From Neisseria leonii (GTDB taxonomy: Bacteria; Pseudomonadota; Gammaproteobacteria; Burkholderiales; Neisseriaceae), in contig NZ_CP145606.1 in the NCBI RefSeq assembly GCF_028776105.2, forward strand, positions 1,922,001-1,986,000: a DNA stretch of 64,000 nucleotides, in the 5' to 3' direction. The notes under the pieces are model-generated. The model saw only the letters and a list, made by a program, of their open reading frames with translations, was not told the DNA's origin and did no database searches. A program made the position numbers and the translations under genes. Shown one piece after another: positions 34,520 to 43,627 of the stretch; position 1 is the stretch's first letter, and each line of letters opens with the position of its first letter.

Positions 34520-35881
34520 GTGAGTGTGCAGTTTGATCAGTTGGTGCTGGGGCATATCGTATCGGCATGTAGGGAAATACCTAATGGCTACGTGGCGGTT
34601 TCCGGAGGCAAAGTTGCCCGGGTGGGTGCTGTGGAGGTGGATATGCCGGCCGCTGCGGCCGTCCACGACTTTTCAGGCAGCTATATTTTTCCGGCTGCCA
34701 TTGATGCGCAAGTCCATTCGCGCAGTCAGGCCGGGCAGGAGGATTTTATTTGGTCGACCCATTCTGCCGCTGCCGGCGGTGTCGGTACGATTGTGGATAT
34801 GCCTTACGATGCCGGCCGTCTGATCTGTTCGGCTGAACGGTTTGAATTGAAAAAGACGGAAGCGCAGGCGCAGGCAAGGGTGGATTTTGCTTTGTACGGT
34901 ACGGTTCATCCGGCAGAAGGGGCTGCCAGAATTGCCGAAATCGCCAAAGCCGGCGCCATCGGTTTCAAGTTTTCCACTTTCGGCACCGACCCGGAGCGGT
35001 TCCCGCGCATTCCGCCGCACATGATGCATGAGTGTATGAGTGAGGTGGCGAAAACGGGGTTGGTGGCAGGTGTGCACAATGAAGACGATGAAACGGTCAA
35101 GGCCTTGATTGAGACGTTTAAGCAGCGCGGGGAAACCGGCTACCGCGCCCATTCCCAATCGCGTCCGATTTATGCGGAAAACCTGGCCGTCAATCAGATT
35201 TACGAATTGGGTGCGGATACGGGCTGCCGTGCCCATGTGGTGCATTGTTCCAACCGGCGCGGCTATGAAATCTGCAATGCTTACCGGCGTCAGGGTTTTG
35301 ATGCGACGATTGAAGCCTGTCTGCATTATTTGATTCTGAGCGAGGAAGACGATGTATCGCGTTTGGGCGGGCGGGCGAAGGTCAATCCGCCGATTCGCGG
35401 CAGGGCAGAGCGCGAAGGTTTGTGGCAGCACCTAGCGGCCGGTTCGGTTACGGTGGTTTCAACCGACCATGTCAGCTGGTCGTTGGACCGTAAAAACCAC
35501 GACGATATTTTTGCCAATGCTTCGGGTGCGACCGGTCTCGCGCTGCTGCTGCCTTTGATGGTGGACGGCGCACTCAGACGCGGTGTTCCGCTGACGCGTA
35601 TCGCGCAGGTGCTGGCCTACAATCCGGCACGCCTGTTCAATATCCAGCATCAAAAAGGTGCGTTGGAAATCGGGCGTGATGCGGATTTGGCTGTGGTGCG
35701 CAAAGCGCCTTATGTTTACGATGCCAAGCGGGGCGGCTATAACTTTGTCGATTGGAGCCCGTATGACGGCTTGACAATCGATTATCAGGTCAGTGCAACC
35801 ATGGTGCGCGGCGAATGGGTGTTTTCAGACGGCAAAGTGCTGGCTCAGCCGGGATTCGGCCGTTTTGTCTGTCCGCTTTGA
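34520..35881 (+). CDS. Hydantoinase/dihydropyrimidinase-family amidohydrolase
   Basis: A 453-residue cyclic amidohydrolase that opens hydantoin or dihydropyrimidine rings to N-carbamoyl amino acids. Metal-site features are IDAQVHS (~61; most relatives have His-x-His, here Gln-x-His), the carboxylated Lys in GFKFSTFG (~149), VHNEDDE, VVHCSN (~237) and the catalytic Asp in STDHVSW (~314). In this operon its likely substrate is hydantoin-5-propionate, giving N-carbamoylglutamate. The start is a GTG at 34520 behind a run of seven G that serves as ribosome site; a second GTG at 34526 is possible. First gene of a six-gene series. Confidence 0.82.
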   Translation: MSVQFDQLVLGHIVSACREIPNGYVAVSGGKVARVGAVEVDMPAAAAVHDFSGSYIFPAAIDAQVHSRSQAGQEDFIWSTHSAAAGGVGTIVDMPYDAGRLICSAERFELKKTEAQAQARVDFALYGTVHPAEGAARIAEIAKAGAIGFKFSTFGTDPERFPRIPPHMMHECMSEVAKTGLVAGVHNEDDETVKALIETFKQRGETGYRAHSQSRPIYAENLAVNQIYELGADTGCRAHVVHCSNRRGYEICNAYRRQGFDATIEACLHYLILSEEDDVSRLGGRAKVNPPIRGRAEREGLWQHLAAGSVTVVSTDHVSWSLDRKNHDDIFANASGATGLALLLPLMVDGALRRGVPLTRIAQVLAYNPARLFNIQHQKGALEIGRDADLAVVRKAPYVYDAKRGGYNFVDWSPYDGLTIDYQVSATMVRGEWVFSDGKVLAQPGFGRFVCPL

Positions 35882-35900
35882 TATGGCATAAAGGATAAAT

Positions 35901-37154
35901 ATGCAATTTATTGACAATAAAAGATATTGGCAGCAGTTGATGACGCTCGGTGAGATAACTGATCCCGAGCGTCCCTATATGCGTCGCTCGTTTACCGACC
36001 TGTTTGTGCAAGGACGGGATTGGCTGGCCGAACAGATGCGTGCTGCGGGTTTGACGGTTTTTGTTGACGAGGCAGGTAATTTAATCGGCCGGAGGGCAGG
36101 TAAGCATCCGGGTTCGGGTTGCATCATGATGGGATCGCACAGCGATTCGGTGCCGTCGGGCGGCCGTTTTGACGGCATTGCCGGTGTGATTGCCGCTTTG
36201 GAGTGTGTGCAGGCATTAAACACGCACGGCATCGAATTGGAACATGATTTGGAAATTGTCGATTTTCTGGCCGAAGAACCCAGCGAATGGGGGATTTCCT
36301 GTGTCGGCAGCCGCGGCATTTCGGGTTTTCTGGACAAACAGTTACTGGCTGCCGCCCATCCCAAGAGCGGAGAAACTTTGGCGGCAGCGGTCGGACGGAT
36401 GGGCGGGCAGCCTGAAAACCTGAAAGTCCGCAAGGATATTAAGGCTTTCTTGGAGCTGCATATCGAGCAGGGAGCCGTTTTGGAGCGGGACGGCATCCAT
36501 ATCGGCGTGGTCAGCGGCATTGTCGGCATCTTGCGTTTGAATATTGTGTTACAGGGGCAGGCGGCACATGCGGGAACTTCGCCGATGGATTTCCGGCGCG
36601 ATACTTTGGCGGCGGCGGCGGTTTTGATTTCAGAAGCAGAGCGGCTGGCAAACGGACTTTCTGCCAGACAGCAAGGCTATTTTGTTGCTACATGCGGCGA
36701 AATCCACAACAAACCCAATGCCAGCAATGTGGTTTCGGGGCAGACGCAGATTGTGCTGGATATCCGCTCCGACAATCGGGTGCTGATGGATGAATTTCAA
36801 GCTGAACTGCATCAATTTGCCGAAAACATGACACGGCAGCGCAATCTCTGTTTGTCGGTTTTTGAGCGGGTAACGGATACCTATCCCATGCAGTGTGATG
36901 AACGCTTGATGCAGTTGATTGAGGCATCGGCCGGTGAAGCAGGCATCAGTTATCGGCGTATGCCGAGCGGGGCGGGGCATGATGCGGCCTTTATCGGCAA
37001 AATAGCGCCTGCCGCCATGATTTTTGTACCCAGTGTCGAGGGTAAAAGCCATTGCCCTGATGAGTGGACGCACGAAGAGGATTTGAGCCGGGGCGTAGAA
37101 GTTTTGATGCGGACCCTGCTGAAAACAGACCTGCTGTTGACGCAGTCGGCATAG
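35901..37154 (+). CDS. N-carbamoyl-L-amino acid hydrolase (M20 family), probably acting on N-carbamoyl-glutamate
   Basis: A 417-residue M20/allantoate amidohydrolase-type enzyme. Metal ligands lie in GSHSDSVPSGGRFDG (~79), AEEPSEWG (~126), ELHIEQG (~186) and SGAGHDAAF with GKSHCPDEW near the end. The lid domain (~210-325) includes NIVLQGQAAHAGTSPMDFRRD. It removes the carbamoyl group as CO2 and ammonia. Its position 19 nt after the hydantoinase gene makes the two a ring-opening/decarbamoylation pair that would end in L-glutamate. AAAGGATAAAT precedes the ATG. Confidence 0.85.
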   Translation: MQFIDNKRYWQQLMTLGEITDPERPYMRRSFTDLFVQGRDWLAEQMRAAGLTVFVDEAGNLIGRRAGKHPGSGCIMMGSHSDSVPSGGRFDGIAGVIAALECVQALNTHGIELEHDLEIVDFLAEEPSEWGISCVGSRGISGFLDKQLLAAAHPKSGETLAAAVGRMGGQPENLKVRKDIKAFLELHIEQGAVLERDGIHIGVVSGIVGILRLNIVLQGQAAHAGTSPMDFRRDTLAAAAVLISEAERLANGLSARQQGYFVATCGEIHNKPNASNVVSGQTQIVLDIRSDNRVLMDEFQAELHQFAENMTRQRNLCLSVFERVTDTYPMQCDERLMQLIEASAGEAGISYRRMPSGAGHDAAFIGKIAPAAMIFVPSVEGKSHCPDEWTHEEDLSRGVEVLMRTLLKTDLLLTQSA

Positions 37155-37477
37155 TGGTCCGCAAGACTGCCTGTTTGGCGCGGGTATGGACAGCCGGGTC
37201 GTCTGAAACGCTGCCGGGGCTTGTATGGTTATTACTTTTTAATGAGAACACTTTGGGCAATGCCTTGGGGTGGCCGGGTAGGAAATTGGCAGAGATTTTT
37301 GATTCTTATCCGACTATGTTTCCGTACAGTGTTTCTGTACGGCCTGTTGTGGCGATTTCCCGGTGTCCGGCCTGCCGATTCTGCGGCCGGCGGTATCCGA
37401 TTGGAGCGGATGGACGGGAGGCAGCCTGAAATACCGTTTGTCCGCAGCAATGAATCATTCTGCAAAGGAAATTTGAT
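37155..37477 (+). other. Gap inside the ergothioneine-type operon
   Basis: A 323-bp stretch with no gene that I can support. It contains a degraded DUS (gtcgtctgaaac, about 37198-37209) and an 86-codon open frame with no recognisable features. A good AAAGGAAA ribosome site for the next gene stands at its end. Confidence 0.5.
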
Positions 37478-38572
37478 ATGAAAAAAATATTGACATTGGA
37501 AGATGTCGAGTTCGCCATCAAGGGCGGATCAGTATATGCCTGCGGCGGTGGCGGCTGGGTGGAGCACGGACGGGAGCTCGGTACGCTGGCCGTTACCATC
37601 GGCCGCCCCGAACTGGTTACCATGGACGAAATCGGCGATGACGAATGGATCGCGACCGCAGCGGCCATCGGTGCACCCGGCGGGCTGACCGAGTGGGAAA
37701 TGCTGGGTATGGATTATGTGAAAGCCGTTTCCCTGCTGCAAGATGCGCTCGGCGAAAAACTCTACGGTTTGATGATCGGTCAAAACGGTATGTCTTCCAC
37801 TTTGAATGCCTGGCTGCCCGGTGCGGTTTTGGGAACGAAAGTGGTGGATGCCGTCGGCGATATCCGCGCCCACCCCACCGGCGATATGGGCTCTATCGGT
37901 ATGGCGGATTCGCCGGAGCCGATGATTCAGACGGCCGCAGGCGGCAACCGCGCAAAAAACCAATATATCGAGCTGGTTACCCGTGGGGCAACGGCCAAAG
38001 TATCGCCGGTTTTGCGCAAAGCCTCAGATATGTCGGGCGGCTTTATCGCCAGCTGCCGCAATCCGCTGCGGGCATCCTACGTCCGCCGACATGCCGCTTT
38101 GGGCGGCATCTCGCGTGCCTTGGCACTCGGACAGGCGATTTGTGCTGCCGAAAAATCGGGGAAAAGTGTTCTGGACGCGATTTGCCATACCACCGGCGGC
38201 CAGATTATCGCCTCGGGTAAGGTTACGGCCAATACCTTGAAATACACCAACGAGGCTTTTGATGTCGGCGTCATCGAATTAGGCGAAGGCAGCGGTGCCG
38301 TACGCATCCATGTGATGAACGAACACATGGCGGTGGAAAATGCCCACGGCGAGCGCATAGCAACCTACCCCGATGTGATTACGACCCTGACGCCGCAGGG
38401 GCAGCCGCTGAGCGCAGGAAAAGTGGCGGTCGGCATGGAAATTGTGGTGTTCCACATTGATAAATCGCTGCTGCCGCTGTCATCCAGCGTGATCGATCCC
38501 AGCGTGTATCCGCATGTGGAAAAAACTTTGGGTATCGATTTGGCAAGCTATGCGCTTAACCGTTCGGCATAA
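37478..38572 (+). CDS. DUF917 / S-methyl-thiohydantoin desulfurase-type protein
   Basis: A 364-residue protein of the DUF917 family. Visible landmarks are YACGGGGWVEHGRELG near the N-terminus, MDEIGDDEWI, IGAPGGLTEWE and a C-terminal EIVVFHIDKSLLPLSSSV. Family members from ergothioneine-degrading bacteria remove sulfur from the thiohydantoin 3-(5-oxo-2-thioxoimidazolidin-4-yl)propionate, and this placement between a thiourocanate-hydratase-like enzyme and a hydantoinase agrees with that role: it would release H2S and make the hydantoin. A reverse DUS lies in the coding region (about 37924-37935). Function is inferred from family and context. Confidence 0.78.
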   Translation: MKKILTLEDVEFAIKGGSVYACGGGGWVEHGRELGTLAVTIGRPELVTMDEIGDDEWIATAAAIGAPGGLTEWEMLGMDYVKAVSLLQDALGEKLYGLMIGQNGMSSTLNAWLPGAVLGTKVVDAVGDIRAHPTGDMGSIGMADSPEPMIQTAAGGNRAKNQYIELVTRGATAKVSPVLRKASDMSGGFIASCRNPLRASYVRRHAALGGISRALALGQAICAAEKSGKSVLDAICHTTGGQIIASGKVTANTLKYTNEAFDVGVIELGEGSGAVRIHVMNEHMAVENAHGERIATYPDVITTLTPQGQPLSAGKVAVGMEIVVFHIDKSLLPLSSSVIDPSVYPHVEKTLGIDLASYALNRSA

Positions 38573-38587
38573 TGGAAAGGAAACAGA

Positions 38588-40228
38588 ATGAAACAGTTTA
38601 CGGTTACGGGCGGTACTCAGTTGCGCTGTAAAAGCTGGCGTCAAGAGGCTTTGCTGCGGTTGTTGGAAAATGTGCTGGCTGTCGGTGAGGCACCGGAAAA
38701 ATTGATTGTCTATGCCGCGATGGGCAAGGCGGCCCGCGACTGGGCCAGCCATGATGCGATCGTCGATGCACTCAAAACCATGACGGACGACTACACCCTG
38801 ATTGTCCAGTCGGGCAAACCCATCGGTCTGCTCAAAACCCATGCACAGGCGCCCTTGGTCATCATGGCCAACTGCAATATGGTCGGACAATGGGCCAAAG
38901 CGGAAATTTTTTACGAACTGGAAAAGAAAGGCCTGATCTGCTGGGGCGGCCTGACAGCGGGCGATTGGCAGTATATCGGCTCACAGGGCGTGATTCAGGG
39001 GACTTATGAAATTTTCAGCCGGATTGCCGAGCAGTCGTTCAACCACGATTTACGCGGGCGTTTTATCCTGACGGCCGGTTTGGGCGGCATGGGCGGTGCG
39101 CAGCCGCTGGCCGGTACGATGGCGGGTGCGGCCATTTTGTGTGTGGAAGCACAAAAGGACAGCCTGCAAAAACGGTTGGACATCGGCTACCTGCAACGGC
39201 ATACCGATAATCTTGACGAGGCCTTACAGTGGATTCAGGCAGCCGTTGCGGCGCGTGAGCCTTTATCGGTGGGCTTGTTGGGCAATGCTGCCGAAGTTTA
39301 TCCTGAGCTGGTGCGGCGCAATATCACGCCCGATATCGTTACCGACCAAACCAGTGCGCACGACTTGGTATACGGCTATATCCCGAAAAATCTTTCCATG
39401 GAAGAAATCCGCCGCCTGCGCGAACACGACCATGCCGCGCTGATGGCGGCCTCTCTGGACAGCATACGCGGCCATGTAAGTGCCATGCTGGCATTCAAAG
39501 AGCGCGGCGCGGTAGTTTTTGACAACGGCAATCTGATCCGCACGCATGCCTTTAATGCCGGCGTGAAAGAAGCGTTTGACATTCCCATTTTCACCGAAGC
39601 CTTTTTGCGGCCGCTGTTTTGCCGCGCCGTCGGTCCGTTCCGCTGGGTGGCATTATCCAATGACCCGCAGGATATTGCGGTCATCGACGACTATATCTTG
39701 CAGCGTTTCCACGATAACGCGATTGTCACCAACTGGATCCGCACCGCGCGGGACAAAATTCCGTTTGAAGGGCTGCCTGCACGTATTGCGTGGCTGGGTC
39801 ATTTAGACCGTACGGCACTGGCGGTCGCCGTAAACGGCATGGTAGCCGAAGGCCGTCTGAAAGCACCGGTTGCCTTTACCCGCGACCATCTGGATGCCGG
39901 TGCCATGGCCCATCCCAATATCATGACCGAAAACATGCGCGACGGCTCGGATGCCGTGGCCGACTGGCCGCTGATTAATGCCATGGTGAACTGCGCTTCC
40001 GGCGCGGATTTGGTGGCGATTCATTCGGGCGGAGGCGGTTACAGCGGCTATATGACTTCAGCGGGTGTTACCGTTGTGGCCGACGGCACGCCGGAGGCAG
40101 AACGCCGCCTGACTTTGAGCCTGACCAACGATACCGGTCTGGGTGTGATGCGTTATGCCGACGCGGGCTATCCCGAAGCTCTGGATGAAGCAGTACAAAA
40201 AGGATTGCACTATATTCGTTTGAATTGA
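38588..40228 (+). CDS. Urocanase-family enzyme, probable thiourocanate hydratase
   Basis: A 546-residue homologue of urocanate hydratase (HutU, ~556 residues). The NAD-binding TAGLGGMGGAQPLAGTMAG is intact at about residue 162, as is ERGAVVFDNGNLIRTHAFNAGV. The urocanase signature FQGLPxRICW is changed to FEGLPARIAWLG (~393), so the Cys and Gln of urocanase are replaced by Ala and Glu. That argues against ordinary urocanate as substrate and fits thiourocanate, the product of ergothionase. It sits 15 nt after the DUF917 gene. An intact DUS is embedded in the coding sequence (39850-39861). Confidence 0.8.
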   Translation: MKQFTVTGGTQLRCKSWRQEALLRLLENVLAVGEAPEKLIVYAAMGKAARDWASHDAIVDALKTMTDDYTLIVQSGKPIGLLKTHAQAPLVIMANCNMVGQWAKAEIFYELEKKGLICWGGLTAGDWQYIGSQGVIQGTYEIFSRIAEQSFNHDLRGRFILTAGLGGMGGAQPLAGTMAGAAILCVEAQKDSLQKRLDIGYLQRHTDNLDEALQWIQAAVAAREPLSVGLLGNAAEVYPELVRRNITPDIVTDQTSAHDLVYGYIPKNLSMEEIRRLREHDHAALMAASLDSIRGHVSAMLAFKERGAVVFDNGNLIRTHAFNAGVKEAFDIPIFTEAFLRPLFCRAVGPFRWVALSNDPQDIAVIDDYILQRFHDNAIVTNWIRTARDKIPFEGLPARIAWLGHLDRTALAVAVNGMVAEGRLKAPVAFTRDHLDAGAMAHPNIMTENMRDGSDAVADWPLINAMVNCASGADLVAIHSGGGGYSGYMTSAGVTVVADGTPEAERRLTLSLTNDTGLGVMRYADAGYPEALDEAVQKGLHYIRLN

Positions 40229-40388
40229 TGATTCGATTAAAAAAGAATTTTTATGTACAGCATACGGCGTCCGGATCGGCTATCCCTTTTTGCTGCCGGT
40301 TCGGACGGCTTCTGCTTTATCCCGCGTGCTGTCCATACAATCCGAATTTGTCCGAAATCTGTATTTTATTATTTTATAAGGAATAAAA

Positions 40389-41687
40389 ATGACTTCCCAA
40401 ACGGACACCGCAAAAGAAAAATCGGCCGGTAAGGTTGTGGCTGCCGCCTCAATCGGCAATGCTTTGGAATGGTATGACTTCAGTATTTTTGCGTTTTTTG
40501 CCGCCTATATCGGACATAACTTTTTTCTGGAAGGCAACCATACATCGACGCTGATTAAAACCTATATCGTATTCGGAGCCGGTTTCATCGCCCGTCCGCT
40601 GGGTGCCGTCCTGCTCGGACTGTACGGAGACAGGGTCGGGCGTAAGGCAGCATTAACGATGACGATTGCATTGATGGCAATCGGTACATTTATTATCGCC
40701 GTTGCCCCCACTGCGGATGTTATCGGTGTGGGAGCGGCCGTATTGCTGCTCATCGGCCGTCTGTTTCAAGGGTTTTCTGCCGGCGGCGAGATCGGCGGTG
40801 CAACCGCTTATCTGGTCGAATCGGCTCCGCCGAAGAAGAGGGCGCTGTATGCCTCCTGTTTGCAGGCCAGTATGGGGTTTTCCAATATTCTGGCAGCTGT
40901 TGTCGGTGTGGTGGTTACCAAATCTTTGGGGGATGCGGTCGTGCATGATTGGGGCTGGCGCATTCCGTTTATCGTTGGCCTGCTGATTGTGCCTGTCGGC
41001 TTCTACATCCGTAACAGTTTGTCGGAAAGTCCTGAATTTGCACATGAAACACGTGAGTCCGGACAGGAAAAAATTTCGTTGGCAAGTGTGCTGAAAAACT
41101 ACCCTAAAAACCTGATTTACGCTTTCATGCTCTCCATTCTATGGACAGTATGTGTGTACACGCTGATTATCTATATGCCGACTTATTATGCTTCGGAGCA
41201 AATGAAGCTCGGCTTTACCCACAGCCAAACCTTTACTGCGGCTTTGTTCGGCAATATCTTTATGGTAGGCGGCAGTATTTTCGCCGGTATGATGGCCGAC
41301 AGAATCGGTGCCCGCAAGATGATGACAATCGGGGCAGTATCCCTGTTGGCGGGTGTGGCACCGCTGCTGATTTGGCTGCACAATATGCCGACCATGGCTA
41401 CACTCATCACCGTTCAAATCCTGTTCTGCTTTATGGCGGCATTGTTCAGTGGTGTCGCACCGGTGGTATTGTCATCGATTTTCCCCGTTGCCGTCCGCTC
41501 GACCGGCATGTCGGTTTCCTATAACTTTGCCGCCATCTTTTTTGCCGGCTTTACGCCCGCACTCTTGACATGGGCCACACAATACAGTGTTTATGCACCT
41601 GCCGTATGGGTAGGTATCGCCAGCGTTGTCGCACTGATGTCATTGGCACTGATGCCGAAAACCGTCCAACACCAAATCCAGAACTGA
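40389..41687 (+). CDS. MHS-family major facilitator transporter
   Basis: A 432-residue MFS transporter with 12 predicted helices. Metabolite:H+ symporter features are IGNALEWYDFSIF at the first helix, GLYGDRVGRK in loop 2-3 and RLFQGFSAGGEIGGATAYLVE in helix 4, as in ProP, KgtP and ShiA. MHS carriers import betaines and organic acids by proton symport. Between the thiourocanate-hydratase-like and lyase genes, it is the candidate importer of ergothioneine (a betaine) or of thiourocanate. AAGGAAT precedes the ATG; the 160-nt gap before it may hold its own promoter. Confidence 0.8.
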   Translation: MTSQTDTAKEKSAGKVVAAASIGNALEWYDFSIFAFFAAYIGHNFFLEGNHTSTLIKTYIVFGAGFIARPLGAVLLGLYGDRVGRKAALTMTIALMAIGTFIIAVAPTADVIGVGAAVLLLIGRLFQGFSAGGEIGGATAYLVESAPPKKRALYASCLQASMGFSNILAAVVGVVVTKSLGDAVVHDWGWRIPFIVGLLIVPVGFYIRNSLSESPEFAHETRESGQEKISLASVLKNYPKNLIYAFMLSILWTVCVYTLIIYMPTYYASEQMKLGFTHSQTFTAALFGNIFMVGGSIFAGMMADRIGARKMMTIGAVSLLAGVAPLLIWLHNMPTMATLITVQILFCFMAALFSGVAPVVLSSIFPVAVRSTGMSVSYNFAAIFFAGFTPALLTWATQYSVYAPAVWVGIASVVALMSLALMPKTVQHQIQN

Positions 41688-41694
41688 GACTTCC

Positions 41695-43339
41695 ATGAAA
41701 AAAATCAGGATATTCAATATATTTACTGTTGTCGGTATTTTATTGTTCAGTCCGTGGAGCTGGGCACAAACTACCGTTACCCTCGACCCGGAGAAGCCGC
41801 TGACCTTAGATACTCTGGATCAGGTCGCCAACCGACAGGCACAAGTCGTCTTGAGTCATACAGCCATCAGCAACATCCGTGCAGGACACGCCGTCGTCAT
41901 GCAGGCTGCCTTAAACAACAAACCGGTATACGGTTTAACGGTCGGAGTCGGCTGGAACAAAGACAAACCCGTCTTCAAAGAAGAAGCCGGCACCAAAACG
42001 CTTGCTCCCGAACTGTTGGAAATGTCCCGACAATTCAATGTCAGCTCATTACGTGCCCATGCTGCCGGTTTGGGGCAGCCCCTGCCCGAATCCATCGTCC
42101 GTGCCTCGATGCTGATCCGTCTGAATACTTTTTTAAAAGGCGAAGCAGGGGTCTCCCCCGAAGTCGCCCAACAATATACCCTCTTTTTAAACAAGGGCAT
42201 TACCCCTGTTGTTCCCGAAAGGGGCAGCATCGGTGAAGCCGACATCACTCTGGCCTCCCATATCGGCTTGGCCATGACAGGCGAATGGGACGTATTCTAC
42301 CGCGGTAAACGTATGAATGCGGCGGCAGCCATGCAGCAAGCCGGCATCACGCCCTTAAAACCCATAGGAAAAGATTTCTTATCTATATTAAGCACCAATG
42401 CATTAAGTGCCGCACAAGCAGCACACTTATTGGAGCAAAGCCGCATATTTTACCGCCGGGAAATTTCCGTCTTCGCAAGGATTGAACGGCAACATTGCCC
42501 CGTTCAGCCATGCGGCCATGCAGGCGCGTCCTTATCCTGAAGCCAGCGCCGCCGCTGCCGACCTGCGTCAGGTACTGACCGGCAGCGATCTGCTGAAACC
42601 CAGCAGCAACCGTGCGCTGCAAGACCCCCTGTCTTACCGCTCCATGGCCTACACACTGGGGGAAGTGCGCAGTGCACAGGCACGCCTGGAAAACGCCTTA
42701 GCCATTCAAATCAACCATACGGATGACAACCCTCTGGTGCTGATCAACGGTTTACCCGAAGCCGATGACTCTGCCCAAATGCGCAGCTATGAAATTGACG
42801 GTGCCGGTTCGCCAGCCATTGTTCCTACCGCCAATTTCAATTTCCTGCCTGTAGCCAGCGCAGTAGCTGCCTTAAACGAAGCACATGCCAAACTCAGCGA
42901 GATCATCACACAGCAAACCCTGCGTATGGAAAACCCCGAAATCACCAAATTGCCGCGTTTTCTGTCCGATCCCGACAATTCCGGGCATGCATTCGGAGCC
43001 ATTCAAAAGCCGTTTGCCGCAAGCAATGAAAAAATCAAGCTGTTGGCCCGTCCGCTGTGGTATGACGGTGCCGTTTTGGCCGGCAATATCGAGGATACCG
43101 CCAGCATGAGCGAGCAGACCATACAGAACGGTAGCGAAATCATCAAAGGGCTATACGAAATTGCCGCCTACCAGCTGCTTCATGCCGCCCAAGCTGTCGA
43201 TTTGCGCCAAGGATTGACACTCAGCAGCGACAGCCGCCGTCTGTATCAGGCCTACCGCGGTGAAGTTCCCTATTTGCGGGCAGATACGCCGACTACGCCT
43301 TTAATCGAAAAAAGTATCCGTTTTTTGCAGCAATATTGA
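41695..43339 (+). pseudogene. HAL-fold lyase lacking MIO, probable ergothionase, with a frame disruption
   Basis: Two frames, 41695-42540 and 42407-43339, together make one HAL/PAL-superfamily protein of about 545 residues. It starts with a Sec signal peptide (MKKIRIFNIFTVVGILLFS to SWA-QTT). Where HAL has Ala-Ser-Gly that forms the MIO cofactor, this has GSIGEADITLASH (~178-190), so no MIO can form. This matches ergothionase, which eliminates trimethylamine from ergothioneine without MIO. The second frame has LNGNIAPFSHAAMQ, NHTDDNPLV and SDPDNSGHAFGAIQK. The break is at about 42440-42480 and needs a +1 shift, equal to one extra base or a loss of 2 mod 3 bases. Signal peptide means export to the periplasm. 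Upstream ribosome site is weak. Confidence 0.75.
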
Positions 43340-43367
43340 GATACGGGCAATTGGCAGGCTATTGTTT

Positions 43368-43394
43368 AAAGCACGGGTGCAAGCCCGTGCTTTT
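43368..43394 (+). terminator. Terminator of the ergothioneine-type operon
   Basis: The 7-bp stem gcacggg / cccgtgc flanked by aaa and tttt, 28 nt after the lyase stop. The remaining stretch to 43627 holds a second weak hairpin (aaagccg/cggcttt, 43537-43565) and no gene that I can support. Confidence 0.8.
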
Positions 43395-43627
43395 CCCGTT
43401 GGAGAGTCATATTTGACGGTGCTGTTTGAATATTTCAAAAAATCGGCTGACTGTATCAGTTTGAGTGTAGGATGAAGAAAGTTGGTGCAGGTATCCAGTT
43501 TATCCCATGTTTGGTCGGGCACATCAAATAAATAAAAAAGCCGGTATTGTCAAAATAGCGGCTTTCGGTTTGCTGGAAGGATCGGCTCTATGGGTAAATA
43601 TCAGGCAATCGGTATGATATGGCGGGA

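Noticed and set aside
37221..37481. An 86-codon frame between the carbamoylase and DUF917 genes
   Set aside because: No ribosome site, no recognisable family, ends inside the ribosome site and start of the next gene; probably chance.
41695..43339. Histidine ammonia-lyase (hutH) with hutU as a classical histidine utilisation operon
   Set aside because: hutI and hutG are absent, the MIO triad is missing, the urocanase Cys is missing, and DUF917, hydantoinase and carbamoylase genes are present instead.
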